From: an uncultured Collinsella sp.
GTDB taxonomy: Bacteria > Actinomycetota > Coriobacteriia > Coriobacteriales > Coriobacteriaceae
NCBI GenBank assembly: GCA_900548265.1
Contig: URKG01000011.1
Coordinates: 6,181 to 70,180 of the forward strand
Direction: 5' to 3'
Length of the DNA stretch: 64,000 nucleotides
Part shown: positions 62,344 to 64,000 of the stretch, one piece after another
Position numbering within the stretch: the stretch's first letter is position 1
Layout: each line of letters opens with the position of its first letter
Notes under the pieces: model-generated
The model's database searches: none
Told to the model about the DNA's origin: nothing
What the model saw: only the letters and a program-made list of their open reading frames with translations
Program-made: the position numbers and the translations under genes

Positions 62344-63027
62344 CTATTCGCCCTCCTCAACAACCTCGAGCGAATAGCCCTGGTTGCGCGATGCACGAAT
62401 CGCAACGTTGGCACCAAGCGCCGTCAGCTTTTTGCGCAGGTACGAGATGTAGACCCACACCACGTTGGCGCCTTCGGGCGCGTCCTCACCCCAAACCCCA
62501 AGCATCAGACGCTCGGTGGGCATGCGCGTGCCGGCGTTGCGCATAAAGAGCTCCATAAGCTGAAACTCACGATTGGCCAGGTGCTCCTCGCCCAAAGGGC
62601 CAACGAGCGTGCACGATGCCGTGTCGAGACGCACGTTGCCCACGCTGAGCGTCGTGGCGTCAATTGCCGTCGCGGCACGCGTCATGGCACGAATACGCGC
62701 AAGCAGCTCCTTGGCGGCAAACGGCTTGGTCAGATAATCGTTGGCACCGGCATCCAGGCCCTCGACCTTATCGGACACCTCGCTTTTTGCCGTGAGCATA
62801 ATGATGGGCAGACGCTTACCGGCGGCGCGTGTGCGCTTGAGCACCTCAATGCCATCCATGCCGGGCATCATGATGTCCAGGATTGCGGCGTCATAGTCGT
62901 TGGCGAGCAGATATTCGAGCGCCGTCAGACCGTCGAGGGCGGTGTCGACCTCGTAGTCGCTATGTTGAAGAATCGCGGTAAGGGCACGGGAGAGGCCGGG
63001 TTCGTCCTCGGCAAGCATCAGCTTCAT
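62344..63027 (-). CDS. OmpR-family response regulator
   Basis: 227 residues. Receiver domain with E7/D8, phospho-acceptor D51 in AAILDIMMPGMDG and K-containing TKPFAAKELLARIRA. A winged-helix DNA-binding domain follows with EFQLMELFMRNAGTRMPTER and NVVWVYISYLRKKLTALGAN. It is the first gene of the pair and the kinase gene follows 2 bp later. ATG at 63027 follows AAAGGAACAACT. The ~225 bp upstream carry no obvious operator. Confidence 0.95.
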   Translation of the reverse strand: MKLMLAEDEPGLSRALTAILQHSDYEVDTALDGLTALEYLLANDYDAAILDIMMPGMDGIEVLKRTRAAGKRLPIIMLTAKSEVSDKVEGLDAGANDYLTKPFAAKELLARIRAMTRAATAIDATTLSVGNVRLDTASCTLVGPLGEEHLANREFQLMELFMRNAGTRMPTERLMLGVWGEDAPEGANVVWVYISYLRKKLTALGANVAIRASRNQGYSLEVVEEGE

Positions 63028-63255
63028 AGTTGTTCCTTTGGCGCGCGGCTATACAGATTTCGATATTGCCGATGATAGCGCACCGCCAGCCGCCTTAGCG
63101 CAGCCTTAGCTGCTCAACCTGCACGTTTCTAAAAACGCTGGATAGGGCTTAGCCAAACTTAAGGCGCACGTGTCGAGCGCTTTGACGCATGCCGAGCGCG
63201 AAGGGACAGTGACTCGTCCTTTCACGGCGTCCTAGTTATGCAAAGTGCTCGAGCG

Positions 63256-63834
63256 TTACTCCTCGTACGCGCCCTCAAGCCGCAGCAGCCACTCCTTGCG
63301 GTCGAGGCCGCCGGCATATCCGTTGAGCGAACCGTCGGCGGCAACCACGCGATGGCACGGCACAATAATCGAAATGGGATTACGCGCGACCGCGGCCCCC
63401 ACGGCACGGGGAGACGCAACGGGTGCTTCGTTTCCCGGTACACGATGTCGAGCCGCAACACGCTGGGCGATCTCACCATACGTAGCGACCTCGCCACGCG
63501 GGATAGAAAGCAGCTCAAACCAAACCTCGCGCTGAAACGCCGTACCAATCATATGCAACGGCGGCGTAAACCGAGGCTCCTGCCCCGCAAAATAAGCATT
63601 CAGCCAAGCCCAAGAACGCTCAAGTACCGACGAGGCAGCACCGTTTGTCGGATTCACCGAAGACATGCCGCCAGCACCAGAAACCGCATCGGCGCCTTCA
63701 ACATGTTCGGAGTCTTCCCGGAGAAGCGTGGAGCCAAAATGCTCCCGCCCCTCAAACCAAAGTCCCGTCAGACCGCGGCCATCAGCGGCAAGCAAGATTT
63801 CGCCCAAAGGCGAAGCAAACGTCGTCGTGACCAC
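63256..63834 (-). CDS. ogt: Methylated-DNA--protein-cysteine S-methyltransferase
   Basis: 192 residues. The active-site cysteine lies in IIVPCHRVVAADGSLNGYAG, and the helix-turn-helix region GTAFQREVWFELLSIPRGEV and GEIAQRVAARHRV precedes it. It repairs O6-alkylguanine by taking the alkyl group onto Cys. An insert of about 25 residues after residue 35 (EGADAVSGAGGMSSVNPTNG) makes it longer than the usual ~165-180. ATG at 63834 is preceded by GAAAGGAGCCGCTGGTGGTC. Monocistronic. Confidence 0.93.
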   Translation of the reverse strand: MVTTTFASPLGEILLAADGRGLTGLWFEGREHFGSTLLREDSEHVEGADAVSGAGGMSSVNPTNGAASSVLERSWAWLNAYFAGQEPRFTPPLHMIGTAFQREVWFELLSIPRGEVATYGEIAQRVAARHRVPGNEAPVASPRAVGAAVARNPISIIVPCHRVVAADGSLNGYAGGLDRKEWLLRLEGAYEE

Positions 63835-63912
63835 CAGCGGCTCCTTTCAAAACTCCGCAACATAATACCGCGAATTGTGCAGACAACCCCAATCGACCCC
63901 AAAGTCACCCTA

Positions 63913-63994
63913 GGCAGCAGGCGCGAACGCGCCGCAGCTGCCGGCCGCGCCCCACAGTCCCCCAAGGCGGCAGGCGCAAAGCGCCGAAGCCGCC
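63913..63994. repeat. Two related hairpins at the window end
   Basis: GGCAGC-AGGCGCGAACGCGCC-GCA-GCTGCC (63913-63942) and GGCGGC-AGGCGCAAAGCGCC-GAA-GCCGCC (63966-63994). The outer arms differ at one paired position (A-T versus G-C), so pairing is kept. They start 53 bp apart and further units may lie beyond the window. Confidence 0.6.
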
Positions 63995-64000
63995 GCCGGG

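Overview
The window reads as a piece of a GC-rich chromosome from an anaerobic gut Actinomycetota of the class Coriobacteriia, most like Collinsella. This is inferred from gene content and style: a sortase substrate with an LAxTG motif, a fused acyl-CoA dehydratase activase, the AmaP/DUF2273/Asp23 cluster, a DUF6020 membrane protein and a compact type II-C CRISPR-Cas9 locus. No rRNA or tRNA gene was seen, so the species cannot be fixed. No integrase, transposase or phage structural gene was recognised.

Layout. 1-11 kb: YitT-like membrane protein, the amaP-DUF2273-asp23 envelope stress operon, yebC, a DUF6020 protein, lgt, a NifU-like Fe-S protein, dCMP deaminase, coaX and an OPT oligopeptide transporter. 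11-23 kb: a 1173-residue coiled-coil/CAP surface protein with a run of nine G inside its 5' coding region, DUF389, a broken arylsulfotransferase remnant, and a 1593-residue activase under a TetR gene. 23-33 kb: a probable type I toxin-antitoxin locus, a HAD phosphatase, an MFS exporter with TetR and two matching operators, glnK-amtB, an HD hydrolase pair, a DXS-like synthase and an iron alcohol dehydrogenase. 34-42 kb: a glutamate/glutamine-type ABC transporter operon with a gamma-glutamyl hydrolase, then an Hpt protein with a GGDEF-REC-HD-GYP protein, a hydrolase and a radical SAM protein. 42-54 kb: SEC-C methionine aminopeptidase, a 2-hydroxyacid dehydrogenase, M18 aminopeptidase, a membrane-anchored Ntn amidase, phosphofructokinase, a MacB/FtsX-type ABC pair and a GyrI-like protein behind a LexA box. 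54.4-60.4 kb: cas9, a 19-repeat array, an antisense tracrRNA gene, cas1 and cas2. 61-64 kb: a two-component system and an O6-methylguanine methyltransferase.

The most unusual material lies between the genes. First, a 41-codon hydrophobic/basic peptide gene at 23,391-23,516 faces a strong-looking promoter and an ~83-nt structured RNA whose terminator overlaps the 3' end of the peptide gene. A LexA-like box lies in the peptide promoter, and near-identical palindromes flank the whole locus. Second, several families of intergenic palindromes recur. One is a seven-copy dispersed hairpin with a CTGTCCC loop. Another is an alternating 16-bp motif repeated six times every 40 bp at 32.4-32.6 kb. A third is five tandem ~62-bp hairpin units at 60.6-60.9 kb, some with compensatory arm changes. 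Third, the tracrRNA lies antisense between the array and cas1, while the decayed repeat sits at the cas9 end of the array.

All functions are read from sequence motifs without database searches. Promoters, RNA folds and operators were judged by eye.
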